From Siphonodentalium dalli (lineage: Eukaryota; Mollusca; Scaphopoda; Gadilida; Siphonodentaliidae): a stretch of DNA of 64,000 nt. The stretch lies in assembly GCA_032622095.1 (NCBI GenBank), contig CP136063.1:277445426-277509425 (forward strand). Direction: 5' to 3'. The notes beneath the pieces were generated by a model. It did not search any database and had not been told where the DNA came from. It was given only the letters and a program-made list of their open reading frames with translations. The translations under genes were made by a program, and so were the position numbers. Below are positions 10,878-21,040 of this stretch, one piece after another (within the stretch, counting starts at the first letter, position 1; each line of letters starts with the position of its first letter).

Positions 10878-11020
10878 TACATTGGCTTAACAATATTTAC
10901 CTTGAACTTGTAAGCCAGTGCATTCTCTTATATATGTGAGGCTCCCTATGGGAGACTCGCATATATAAGATAATGCACTGGCACAGGATCTTTAATGCTG
11001 CACCGGCTCCGCACCCATCA
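10878..11020 (+). mobile_element. family C MITE, copy 3, right half
   Basis: Holds the TTTACCTTGAACTTGTAAGCC spacer, a class-2 hairpin (apex GAGGCTCCCTATGGGAGACTC) and TTTAATGCTGCACCGGCTCCG up to CCCATCA. Its terminus is cut off by the family A copy that begins at 11021. Confidence 0.75.
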
Positions 11021-11447
11021 TTAACCCTTTACCCAACAGAACGGCCCTGTGCCAATGCATTCTCTTATATATGCGAGTCGACCATAGGTCGCCTTGCATA
11101 TATAAGAGAATGCATTGGCTTAACACATATTAAAAATGATAAAATTGTCAAAAAATGTAGAAAAATATTATAAAAAATGTTAAAAAATGTAAGAAAACAT
11201 TATAAAATTGTTAAAGAATGTAAGAAAAAATGGTAAAAAGTGTTAAAAAAGAATTTTTTTAGGCCAATGCATTCTCTTATATATGGATAAGAGAATGCAT
11301 TGGCACAGGGCATAACTGTAACCATCACAATGTGGTCAATGAACCGGTTCCAATGATATCCATATTTGTATGGTGTTATTGAGACAGACCGAAGATATTT
11401 TAGGCTGTTGAAGCTTTATTTGGCCGCTTTGTTGGGTAAAGGGTTAA
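11021..11447 (+). mobile_element. family A MITE, copy 2, inserted at the end of a C element
   Basis: TTAACCCTTTACCCAACA to GTTGGGTAAAGGGTTAA. The left hairpin is intact, but the right hairpin (near 11267-11305) has lost its apex, reading ATATATGGATAAGAG. The spacer is longer than in copy 1 because of a duplicated TAAAAAATGT-like block. A 109-codon frame starting at 11366 begins inside this element and is not a gene. Confidence 0.88.
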
Positions 11448-13023
11448 GACGGACTTTCTGTGCATTTTTATTTCACATACGTTTACCTCATATGAGAGTA
11501 CAAAAAAACGTAACAAATGGTTTCCATTCAACATTCATGATATACACATCACAAACTGTTTTGTACCATGGAAATTGTACTTGTTACTTAATTCCTGGAT
11601 GTCTGGGATCCTCTGATAGAAACAGAATAAATTTGTTCCACGTTGATGGACTTATCGGTATCCTTGTTTCACTGTCATTCGCATCAAATATTTAATGATT
11701 TAAGGACATTCGATCTCACTTAGAGTGAAGCTGTTGCTATGACTGCAGTATGTAGAGTTAAATTTTGAAAACAGAAGTGTGGTTACTAATACCAGGGACT
11801 GGCCTAGAGATTTCAAATAAAAAACAGTCACTTCTCCTAGTTCATTTATAAGGAAGAAGTGGATTGTATTCAGAGAGAAGTCATAAAGGCTGAAGTCCAA
11901 ATAAGGCCCCGAGAGTATAATGTTCTATTTTATATGTATTATTTTATTGGTTTGTCCATCTGTCCATCGACGTATATTATAACGACCCCGTTCGGCGCAC
12001 AAGCGCCGAGCTCAGGTTATGTATAGGTAACAGGCGGGCATACGTATTTGTGATGTCACACATAATTTACTGTATACCGTGTAGGTGAAATATTTAGCGT
12101 CACAACTTTTTCATGAAAAAATCACGTGACTTCCGGCAGTGGTTTCACAAAATCGCGGAATCAGATATGAAACAAATTTGATACTTCACAATTTACGATA
12201 TATGTGGCAATGGACAACTGAAGTATGTATTTATTCATAAACAGTAAGTTGTTATGAATATGTCATGCATAGGTTCATATTAGATCAGTTTCATTTGTTA
12301 GCTAAATGATGGCGTCATGACGTCAAAGCGTCATTTGTCTCTTCGGGCCAGGATCCAGACATGACTGAACGTGTCGTGGACAACTGATTTCACCTCACTA
12401 TAGACTAGACATCTATTGATTGATTTATTGATTTAGAGTTTAACGTCATTTTAGCCGCTATATTCCGTATATCATGACCATACTGGACATATAAACGCAG
12501 ACACGCGCTTCAATTACGAGTTGTATAATACCAGTTTGATTTAGTACCTGTACTGTGTATTAAATTTTAGCTCCCTTACTAGTATTTAAATTCGCGCAGT
12601 ACTATTTTTCGCACACCCATTGGTGCGCGATTTTAAAACTGAGCGAAACATAATACGACTTCAAAGTTTACCGTATTTCCACGGGGAAAATAAGATATGG
12701 CAATTGCTTGTAAGAATCACACATATATACCAGAATGAAAGCAGAAAAACGTGTCATCAAATCCACAAACCACGAGTGAAGCCATGCTCATACACATGTA
12801 ATCTGAGTTAATTATAATATCACATCAAGTTTTACATGTACATGCAGCGAAGTGTTGATTTTTTCTGAAGTCAGCAGCCAATATGATGTTTTTGTTTACT
12901 ACTTTCCACTTCATATCAATGGTGTTCATATATAAAGATTTAACTATATCATAATGATTATTTAAAGCACCCGTATTCAATAAAATATAATTCTTACTAT
13001 TATGATGGGGTCGGGTCGTTCTA
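11448..13023. other. no gene recognised; possible 1-kb insertion
   Basis: Between ATAACGACCCC (about 11977) and GGGTCGGGTCGTTCTAT (about 13008) the ends are loosely inverted (ACGACCC / GGGTCGT), and H-like GTCCATC sequence lies outside both. This may be an insertion into an H copy. A 63-codon frame at 12620 and others show no domain. Confidence 0.3.
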
Positions 13024-13548
13024 TATGCCTTGCATAATAAAGATCGATGGTCTGTCCATTTTTTTCTTCTTTTTTTTTCGTTTCCTGATGATAACTTTAG
13101 TAAGTCTGAACTGAATGGAGTGAAATTTGATATGTGGGTTTATTAGCACAAAATACAGGTCAAGTTCGAATTCGAGTTCCGCTCGCCAATTTTCACCAGA
13201 GTTATGGATGGCCCTTTTTGTTGCGATCTGTACTTAATTTTCGTTACCAGATGATAACTTTAGTATGTTTGAACTGAAAGGAATGAAATTTGGTATGTGA
13301 GCTTACTTGCCCAAAATACAGGTCAAGTTCGAATTTGGGTTCCGCCAGCCAATTTTTGCTGGAGTACTAGTATGGTCCTTGTCGACTTAGAATTTGCCAA
13401 TTATTTTTGTTTCCATATGATAACTTTAGTTTTAGTTGTCTGACTGTTTTCAAATTTTTTATGTAGATTAGCCACATGAAAATTCAGGTCAAATTAAACT
13501 TTTTGGTGAAGCCGAATTCAGTATGCAAATTACAGTTCACATATGAAT
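13024..13548 (+). repeat. family H, three tandem modules
   Basis: Starts with GGTCTGTCCATTTTTTTC and continues with three modules of roughly 110-130 bp, each with CAGATGATAACTTTAGT, GAAATTTGATATGTG, AAAATACAGGTCAAGTTCG and, in the first two, a GTTATGG/AGTATGG-CCTT block. A G element interrupts it at 13549. Confidence 0.8.
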
Positions 13549-13908
13549 CAAGCCTGGAAATAGTGTGTCTGACATTTGCAGAATGAGGTACCTAGAGGGT
13601 TATTTAGTGATGCTATCCTGTACAGCGAGCTAACGTCATCAATTCACCCTTTGGGAAACTCATTCTGCTCAGGCCTCAAAGTTCTGCTGTTGGAGACCTA
13701 GGATCAGATTGAAGTTCGATCCTCAGTTGAAGTTGGTGATGTTCACCCATTAGTTCCCTCGATTATGCATTTTATCTTTGAACAGCAAATTAGGGGATTA
13801 TAGAAACTGAACAAAAGGGAAAATGTAACTAAAAACAATGTTAATTTGAGACTATAAATACTTCCGAGATTATGAGGCCTAAGCAGAATGAGGTCCCCAG
13901 ATGGTGAG
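13549..13908 (+). mobile_element. family G (hAT-like) MITE, copy 1, right hairpin replaced by H sequence
   Basis: Left end CAAGCCTGGAAATAGTGTG, left hairpin arms (GAATGAGG ... CTCATTCTGC) and the full G spacer. At the right hairpin, the sequence passes from GGTGAGTTTGGT directly into H sequence (ATGTGAGTTTCTCC). Confidence 0.8.
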
Positions 13909-14330
13909 TTTGGTATGTGAGTTTCTCCACCCAAAATACAGATCGAGTTCGAATATGGGTTTGATCGGAGTTTTTTTTACGGGGGTTATGGCCCTTTTTC
14001 AACTTAGAATTCATTAATTCTGCCATAACTCAAACATTTTTTATCTGATTGGAACCAAATTTGGTGTATGAGTTTCTCAGACCAACATACAGATTGATTT
14101 CGAATATGGGTTTGATCGGATTTTTTTTAATGGTGTTATGGTCCTTTGACATTTGATTCACACATACATGTACTTCGATAAATCAACCATTTTTCATCTG
14201 ATAGGAACCAAATTTGGTATGTGAGTTTCTCAACTCAAAATACAGAACGAGTTTGAATATGGGTTAGATCCAATTTGTTATACCAGAGATATGGCCCTTT
14301 TTAAACTAAGAATTATCCAGATTATAACCC
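13909..14330 (+). repeat. family H, further modules
   Basis: Modules with AAAATACAGATCGAGTTCG, GTTATGGCCCTTTTTCAAC and a following GAACCAAATTTGGTATGTGAG, continuing the H element after the G insertion or fusion. Confidence 0.8.
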
Positions 14331-14849
14331 AAGTAAATTACAATTAATGAATACCTGCTTCTCTGTGAGCAAGATAAAAGACAATATAGTTTATTGCTTT
14401 GAGAGTTATTTATAGCCCTCATATGTTAGGTCTGTATAGGAGACACAGTGAATTATTGGATAAATTGATTTAGCTATCTTTTTAACCACAACTTAGCCAG
14501 GTGAATTTATTTAACTAGACCAATGGAGCTCTCTAAGTCCTTGGATGATGGGACTACATTGGATCAAACAGGGCAGAGATAGGTGATTTAACCCCTTTTA
14601 CCCATTCCATGTCTTTTAACCTTTTCCATTAAATAAATAATTATATTATTTTGATATCTCACATGGCAATTTGCAACAACATGAATAGAACTGCTCACAC
14701 TATGATAGTGGTGACAGGCTCTAGAGTTTAGATGTTATATTAACCCTTCTATATTGACTCATATATTCCAATAATTTGTGTTATTACTGGTTATTATGTA
14801 CATTTGTCATATACTACTTTAGATCATAACAGTATAAGAATTTACTATC
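14331..14849. other. no gene recognised
   Basis: AT-rich, no supportable feature. Positions 14850-14896 (ATCGCCAAGG, GGGTTAAACATCTGCCGATC, TGATCGGCCTCTCGTT) recur at 54885-54936, so that short piece is a dispersed repeat. Confidence 0.5.
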
Positions 14850-14896
14850 GCCAAGGGATGGGTTAAACATCTGCCGATCGTGATCGGCCTCTCGTT

Positions 14897-15035
14897 CTTA
14901 CATTCTTTAACAATTTTATAATTTTTAATGTGTTAAGCCAATGCATTCTCTTATATATGCGAGGCGACCTATGGTCGACTCGCATATATAAGAGAATGCA
15001 TTGGCACAGGGCCCTTCTGTTGGGTAAAGGGTTAA
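14897..15035 (-). mobile_element. family A MITE, half copy
   Basis: Only the spacer, one hairpin and the CCCTTCTGTTGGGTAAAGGGTTAA end, in reverse orientation. The other terminus is missing and the 14850-14896 repeat abuts it. Confidence 0.85.
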
Positions 15036-15454
15036 AATGAACTACTATTAGCATGAAACAAGAGGAAATATGACTTGTATCTTATCCAAATTGATACACA
15101 GATCAACTCTCTTCATATGTGATACACAGCTCAACTCTCTTCATATGGCTTCATTCTATTTAGGTAATTTTAGGATGTCCCTGTAAACGTAGCCGAGGTG
15201 ATTAATTCGCAGATACACAATCTGGGTTATTCTGATTCGAACACCGACATGAGTGAAAATCGCGCTTCATTTTCAAACTTGATCTGAGTTGACGGACAGA
15301 CATCTTAATGTGCCGTTGTGATCGTAACATGGCCATTTTGATCAGAAATGAGAATTTGTTCGCACACATTAAAGGAATGATCAACTCATATTGAGTCAGT
15401 GGATTTGGTCGCACACATTAAAGCAATGAACTCTCATACTGAGTCAGTTCTTCC

Positions 15455-15921
15455 ACAAATAGCATGTCTGTCATTTGCAGAATGAGGTCCCCAGAGGGTG
15501 AATTTAGTGACGCTATCCCGCATAGCGGGCTAGCATCACTAAATTCACCCTATGGGGAACTCATTCTGCTAAGGCCCTCAACTGATATGGCAGACCTACG
15601 ATCAGATTGAAGTTCCCCAGTTGAAGTTGGTGATGTTCACCCATTGGGCACCTCAATTATGAATTTTATCTTCTGCAAATTAGGGGATATAGAAACTTCC
15701 TAGAAGGGAAATGTAACTAAAAACAATGTTAATTTGATACTATAGATACTTCCGAGAAGATGAGGCCTAAGCAGAATGAGGTCTCCAGAGGGTGAATTTG
15801 GTGAATGAGGTTCCCAGATGTTTAATTTAGTGGTTCTAGTTCGCTGTGCGGGATAGCATCACTAAATTCACCCTCTGGGGACCTCATTCTGCAAAATGAC
15901 AGACACGCTATTTGCAAGCTT
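15455..15921 (+). mobile_element. family G (hAT-like) MITE, copy 2
   Basis: Two long hairpins in opposite orientation around a spacer of about 200 bp. Left: GTCTGTCATTTGCAGAATG with stem CCCGCATAGCGGG. Right: ends GACAGACACGCTATTTGCA. The first hairpin is followed by AAGGCCCTCAACTG and the second preceded by GATGAGGCCTAAGCAG, as in copies 23985 and 45139. In 15036-15454 only two short tandem duplications were noticed (near 15094-15146 and 15357-15445). Confidence 0.88.
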
Positions 15922-16077
15922 GCATAAATCTGATACATACATGTACAGTAATGCTCTAATTAATGAAATTTTTATTAGCCAAATTCGAAAAAGATTAGCC
16001 ATTGGCTAATTTGGCTACCGACAGCGCGAACACTGGGTTCTAGAAGTTTTCATCCACTCATAGAATGAGGCCTCAAA

Positions 16078-16440
16078 ATATGATGCTGCTCATTTGCAGA
16101 ATGAGGTCCCCAGAGGGTGAATTTAGTGATGCTACCCCCCACAGCGTTCTAGAACCACTAAATTAAACATCTGGGAACCTCATTCTGCATAGTCTCATCT
16201 GCTGTGGGAAACCTAGACTCAGATTTAAGTTCCCAGATGGTGAAGATGGGGATGTGTACCCATTTGGCACCTCAATTATGTATTGTGTCGTCTGCAAATT
16301 TGGGGATATAGATAAACTAAAAAAGAAAAAGGAAATTTTCTAAAGAGGTTTCGAGGGTGAATTTGGTGATGCTAGCCCTCTGTGTGGAGTTGCGTCACTA
16401 AATTCACCCTCTGGGGACCTCATTCTGCAAATGTCCAACA
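16078..16440 (+). mobile_element. family G MITE, copy 3
   Basis: Two hairpins (GCAGAATGAGGTCCCCAGAG ... and ... CTCTGGGGACCTCATTCTGC) with the G spacer between them (TATGTATTGTGTCGTCTGC). The outer CAAGCC-type ends are replaced by GATGCTGCTCATTT and its counterpart, so this is a G subfamily or a truncated copy. Confidence 0.82.
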
Positions 16441-16488
16441 AAATATTTTGAGGCCTGAAAGTGTGTCATGTGATAAGAATTGTACACG

Positions 16489-16651
16489 TACAGTAATGCC
16501 CTAAGTAATCGACTCTTTAACAACAGCAGAATTATGGGTAACTTTTCAGGATTTAGATGAATGGCAACAAGCCATATTTCCGACTAAATCCTGAAAAGTT
16601 ACCCATAATTCTGCTGCGGTTAAGGGGTCGATTAATTAGAGCATTACTGTA
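16489..16651. mobile_element. family F palindromic MITE, copy 1, internal deletion
   Basis: TACAGTAATGCC at the left and GGCATT/GCATTACTGTA type ends. Arms GGGTAACTTTTCAGGATTTA and complement are present; one inner arm is partly deleted (GATTTAGATGAATGGC). Confidence 0.88.
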
Positions 16652-16806
16652 CATGTATGCATGAATACAAGAATCTCAGCAAGACACCGATCTTAATCAA
16701 GAGGTCAAGCCGTCAGGATCAGATAACTCCGTCTGATAACTGATGAACCTTAGGTGTGTCTGGATAATGTACCCCATATAAATGTTGATTTTTTTTTTTT
16801 TTCCAG

Positions 16807-16887
16807 AGTGCTTCCACCAATCCGCAGTAACAACAGTAACAAAGGCTCTCCAGAAAGTTCTGTCAATTCCAAAAACAGCAACAGAAG
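16807..16887 (+). CDS. putative coding exon 1 (of those found) of a charged, low-complexity protein
   Basis: An internal exon framed by a strong 3' splice site (a T-rich tract then TTCCAG at 16801-16806) and a donor AAG|GTACAA at 16888. Read after one leftover base it is open across its length and encodes 26 full codons, VLPPIRSNNSNKGSP... , rich in Asn and Ser; it ends in phase 2 with AG. Phase 2 is exactly what the exon at 17602 needs (AG+T gives Ser). The exon supplying the first codon bases, and the start codon, were not found upstream. There is no recognisable domain. It lies 156 bp after the inverted duplicate segment ending at 16651. The splice sites are seen directly; that it is expressed is inference. 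The family is unknown to me. Confidence 0.55.
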
Positions 16888-17601
16888 GTACAAATTAGTC
16901 ATATTATAGTCATTTAGTGTGAAATTTAGCCGGACAAGCAATATGTTTTTTTCTCATAGAATGCCTTGATCATCTCTAAAAAAAACCTGCGCCTCTTAAT
17001 TTTTCTGACCTTGGTGCCATGATAATATATATAAATACCACCGATCCCATGCACAACCCTTTGTGGCTGTTTCTCATTAAGATGCCGTGGTTAGGTAAAA
17101 TTTTACATGTGAAATATCTATTTTATTGAGTAATGTTTTATCACACCCCCCCTCAACTTTTAATCTGGATTTGAAGTTAATGGTAAATTAATGGTTCAGT
17201 TTTCTGCCCATATTATATATATATTAAAATAACTGCTTCTTTACAGAAATAATTTTTAATTTCCCAAGAAATCCACAATTTTGTAAAAAAATCTAAAAAT
17301 TATAAATTCAATTTAGTTACTCTGATTGCCATATCGAGAGTGGTATTGTGTCAAGCTTTGGTTTCTGCACCAATGATTGAACGAATGATGCATTTCTGTT
17401 TATTTTGTTGAAGATTTATTCTTAGTTATCACTTTGTTCTCATTTGTATGTATTTTGTGTAATATAATGTTTATATAAACTCTCCATAGAGGAGGCAATA
17501 AAGATATATATGGAAAAGTAACCACAATTTATCAATTCAAAAATTATTCTCACATTTGATTTGTAGTTCTTGATGCTAATTCTTAATGTTTTTTTTTTCA
17601 G

Positions 17602-17687
17602 TCGGAGAAGTCGAGCGAATAGAGACGAAAATGGAGGTATACCCAATAAACCTGTTAAATATTCGAGGAAAAAATCAGATGATGAAG
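17602..17687 (+). CDS. putative coding exon 2 of the same gene
   Basis: Acceptor: a ten-T run then CAG at 17599-17601; donor AAG|GTAGTT at 17688. In the frame set by the previous exon it reads S-RRSRANRDENGGIPNKPV-KYSRKKSDDE without a stop, whereas the frame starting at its first base is stopped early. It ends in phase 1 (G), which joins to AT at 30856 to give Asp. The content is basic then acidic (KYSRKKSDDE), consistent with a disordered region and possible casein-kinase-2-type phosphorylation at Ser before DDE; that role is inference. The intron to the next exon would be about 13.2 kb and is full of MITEs. Confidence 0.6.
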
Positions 17688-17824
17688 GTAGTTGTAGGAG
17701 TGTGACGAATGAATTCTCATGAAAACAAAAACTCGCCTTGTCCATCCAGCATGCCGTAATGTACTCCTGAGTGCCTCATAATCTTACGTAATTCTCTCCT
17801 GTACAAGCTTGTAAATATAGTGCC

Positions 17825-18550
17825 AGACATGTGCAGAATGAGGTCCCTAAAAGGTGAATTTAGTGCAGAATGAGGTCCCTAAAAGGTGAATTTAGTGACA
17901 TTGCCCTTAGTTTAGTTTCGCTATATTTCCAAATTGGCAGATGACACTTAACCCTTTACCCAACAAACCGGCCAAAACCGGCCAAAGAAAGCTTCAACAG
18001 CCTAAAATATCTTCGGTCTGTCTCAATAGAACCATACAAATATGGATATCATTGGAACCGGCTCCTTGACCACATTGTGATAGTTACAGTTATGCCCTCT
18101 GCCAATGCATTCTCTTATATATGCGAGTCGACCATAGGTCGCCTCGCATATATAAGAGAATGCATTGGCCTAAAAAAAAACTTTTTTTAACACTTTTTAC
18201 AATTTTTTCTTACATTCTTTAACAATTTTATAATTTTTAATGTGTTAAGCCAATGCATTCTCTTATATATGCGAGGCGACCTATGGTCGACTCGCATATA
18301 TAAGAGAATGCATTGGCACAGGGCCCTTCTGTTGGGTAAAGGGTTAATACATTGAGGTGCCTAATAGGTGCACATCACCATCTTCTCCATCAGGGAACTT
18401 AAATATGTGTCTACGTCTCCCATGGCAGATGAGGCTATGCAGAATGATGTCCCCAGAGCATGAACTTGTTGATGCTAGCCCGCTGTGCTGGGTAGCGTCA
18501 CTAAATTCACCCTCTGGGTACCCCATTCAGCAAATGTCCTGCACTATATT
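17825..18550 (-). mobile_element. family G MITE, copy 4, split by family A
   Basis: G sequence at 17825-17947 (with a duplicated GCAGAATGAGGTCCCTAAAA block) stops at GGCAGATGACACTTAA and resumes at 18348 (TACATTGAGGTGCC). It continues to the second hairpin at 18438-18535. The gap is exactly the family A copy at 17948-18347. Confidence 0.85.
17948..18347 (-). mobile_element. family A MITE, copy 3, nested in G
   Basis: Complete, TTAA at both ends, dual hairpin, with the non-palindromic GGCCAAAACCGGCC part at the left, so in reverse orientation. Intact G copies (e.g. 27400-27425) read GACACAATACATAATTGAGG across the site, so the insertion used a TTAA here. Confidence 0.93.
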
Positions 18551-18631
18551 GTCAGGCCTGCTCCTGTATGCATGGATCTAATTTGGTTTGGTATCAGACC
18601 TTCAATTTTGAGCGCACATAGTTTATATATA

Positions 18632-19090
18632 TGTGACCCGCCATATCACATCCAGTCGTAAGTCGGGATTTTTTTTACCCTGTGCCAATGCATTCTCTTA
18701 TATATGCGAGTCGACCATAGGTCGCCTCGCATATATAAGAGAATGCATTGGCCTAACAATTTTTTATCATTTTTTTTAAATAAATGTTTCTTACAATTTT
18801 TAGGACATAAAATAAAAAACATCCATTACCCTGCAGGGAGCCCCACACATATATAGAAGCATATAGAAGAGTGTCGTCTGCTCATGTTTGTCTGGGGCTC
18901 TGTATGGGTGAAATTATAAAATTGTTAAAGAATACAAGAACAAATTATTAAAATTGTAAAAAATTGTTAGGCCAATGCATTCTCTTATATATGCGAGGCG
19001 ACTTATGGTCGACTCGCATATATAAGAGAATGCATTGGCACAGGGTAAAAAAATCCCGACTTACGACTGGATTTGATATGGCGGGTCACA
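18632..19090. mobile_element. family E MITE, copy 1, with dual hairpin cassette
   Basis: Inverted ends of about 37 bp beginning GTGACCCGCCATATCA and including CCAGTCGTAAGTCGGGAT. The interior contains the same two hairpins as family A (near 18685 and 18972), with flanks CCCTGTG and CACAGGG. The ends are unrelated to A. A 200-bp middle (GGGAGCCCCACACATATATA etc.) is private. Confidence 0.88.
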
Positions 19091-19273
19091 TATATGCTTA
19101 TTTTGTGAACAGAAACGTGAATTACTATACGTTTTTAGTGTGGATCACACAAAGCAGAAATTTCGATAAAATGATTCTTTTACTCTAGGAATAGTATCAT
19201 ATTATTTATGAAACATTAAACTGTGAGAGCAAGTTTTGGGACAGTGAAAACTAATGATCTCTCAGATTGACAA

Positions 19274-19359
19274 TACAGTAATGCTCTAATTAATTGACTC
19301 CTTAACCACAAAATAATTCTGCTGTGGTTAAGGAGTCAATTATTTAGGGCATTACTGTA
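19274..19359. mobile_element. family F MITE, copy 2, short form
   Basis: TACAGTAATGCTCTAATTAA at the left, GGGCATTACTGTA at the right. Only the outer arms (GACTCCTTAACCACA / TGTGGTTAAGGAGTC) remain around a short loop. Confidence 0.88.
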
Positions 19360-20002
19360 CATTCATTTTTCAAATACTTCGATAGTAACACACCTTTATG
19401 CAAACATGCATCAGTTTCATGTGATAGTCACATGTTATTCTAAATCTGAACTCCTCAACACATGACCTTGTGGCAAGTATACAAGACTGACAAGGTTTGC
19501 CGAAATGGGTAGTCTTTCAATGGACTAGAATTAATCTAAACATCTATATCAGAATTGGAATAATTCCAATGAATGACCCAGCATTCTGGTTTAGGGATTC
19601 TGAAAACAAACAGTTTCTTATTTATGGTTAATGACTTGGTCAGATTCATGAGTGTATATCTTATTGATAAGAGCATTACTCACTAACTGTCTTCAAAAGG
19701 GGAGGCCAGACCTGCCAGTTTAAGCTGATACGAAATCAAAGAAGCCACCCGCCCACATAAGCAGCATGCGCGAGTTCCGAAATGTCAGCCTTATAATTAA
19801 TTTGCAGTTCCCGCTACGTGTAACTTTGAGCAGTATATGCACTGTTCACAAGCAATGCTGCTTATGTATGGTTGACCGATTATCCATTTTAAATATAAAT
19901 AAACAGCACTCGGAAGTCTGAAGATTTTAAGTTACTTGCATAAAATATTACTTGACCGTGCATACAATAGCGCAAGTTTGGCCCATGCCATATGTATGCA
20001 AG
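19360..20002. other. no gene recognised
   Basis: Intronic-looking sequence without supportable exon or repeat. Confidence 0.45.
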
Positions 20003-20256
20003 CAAGCCTTGAAATAGGGTGTCTGTCATTTGCAGAATGAGGTCCCCAGAGGGTGAATTTAGTGATGCTACCCCACATAGCGGGCTAGCATCCACAAATT
20101 CACCCTCTGGGGACCTCATTCTGCTTACACCTCAGCAGAATGAGGTTCCCAGAGGGTGAATTTGGTGATGCTAGCCCGCTATGCGGGGTAGCATCACTAA
20201 ATTCACCCTCTGGGGACCTCATTCTGCAAATGACAGACACCCTATTTCAAGGCTTG
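20003..20256. mobile_element. family G (hAT-like) MITE, copy 5, short spacer, 8-bp target duplication
   Basis: Inverted ends CAAGCCTTGAAATAGGGTG and complement. The two hairpins stand almost back to back. The sequence TATGCAAG directly precedes (19995-20002) and directly follows (20257-20264) the element: an exact 8-bp target site duplication, as produced by hAT transposases. Confidence 0.93.
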
Positions 20257-20264
20257 TATGCAAG

Positions 20265-21040
20265 CGCTCTAGCACACGTCAAAATCGAAGGTCTGTACTA
20301 GAAGGTTTTATTCATATTTTCAACTGTCCAATGGTTCGGATCTGCTCATTATTATGGTACCAGTTGAAATCAGTCCTTCCCAGGAGACGGGAACGATTGC
20401 TCTCGCACCCGTATGCACTCGCATTTTTTAATTCACGGGTGCTAAAATTCGCACTCATCCCTCTTATCAAAATGTTCATGGTCACTCTAATAGTTGATTC
20501 AATATTGAACTTTTTGAAGGTATATTTAGAACCTTTCCCATCTCAGTTAAATCATGGGCATGTGACAGTTTAACTGGACATAGGTCTATCCCAAAATGAC
20601 TTTTTGTTTTAGAAAAACCCAACCCAACGATTGTATTATGGGCGCAATTACACCCGTCTTCTGAATTGCGAGAGCAAATACGTGCTCTCGCTGTGTTTTC
20701 TTTGTGGGAAGGACTGAGTTGACATTGACCGAAAAGAGAAGTTTGAATTAATGTGAAAAATTAAATAAAAAACTTTAAAAAATAGGGAGCTGGATGGATT
20801 AGAGGCACTCTTTTCTCTACACTTGTTTGATATTGTTCTGACACTCCTGGTTACATGAAGAATCTTAATTCTTGTTGTTCCTTACTAATTACTAATCAAT
20901 CAATATATTAATTCTAATTACTAATTATTGTACTACATATAATCACTAGCCACCCTCCCCGTCTTTAGTAATTCTTGGAATTAGTGCTTAACGAAATTAA
21001 AGAAACTACATTCCTATTTATGTTGATTTTCTTTTGCTTA
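20265..21040. other. no gene recognised
   Basis: A 130-codon frame at 20181-20573 begins inside the G element and has no domain; it is not called. The rest is AT-rich. Confidence 0.45.

Larger units (their letters stand above)
15953..16651. repeat. composite F+G segment, inverted duplicate of 27058-27740
   Basis: From about 15971 to 16510 this reads as the reverse complement of 27060-27738 at very high identity, including non-element sequence (ATTAGCCAAATTCG, GCGCGAACACTGGGTTCTA). It contains a G copy (16078-16440) and an F copy (16489-16651). Family F end sequence (TACAGTAATGCTC and complement) stands at both outer edges, 15953 and 16651. Confidence 0.85.

Noticed and set aside
11366-11695. 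109-codon plus frame
   Set aside because: Its first part is the right end of a family A MITE; the remainder has no domain or splice context.
20181-20573. 130-codon plus frame
   Set aside because: Begins in the right hairpin of a G element and shows no domain or splice context.
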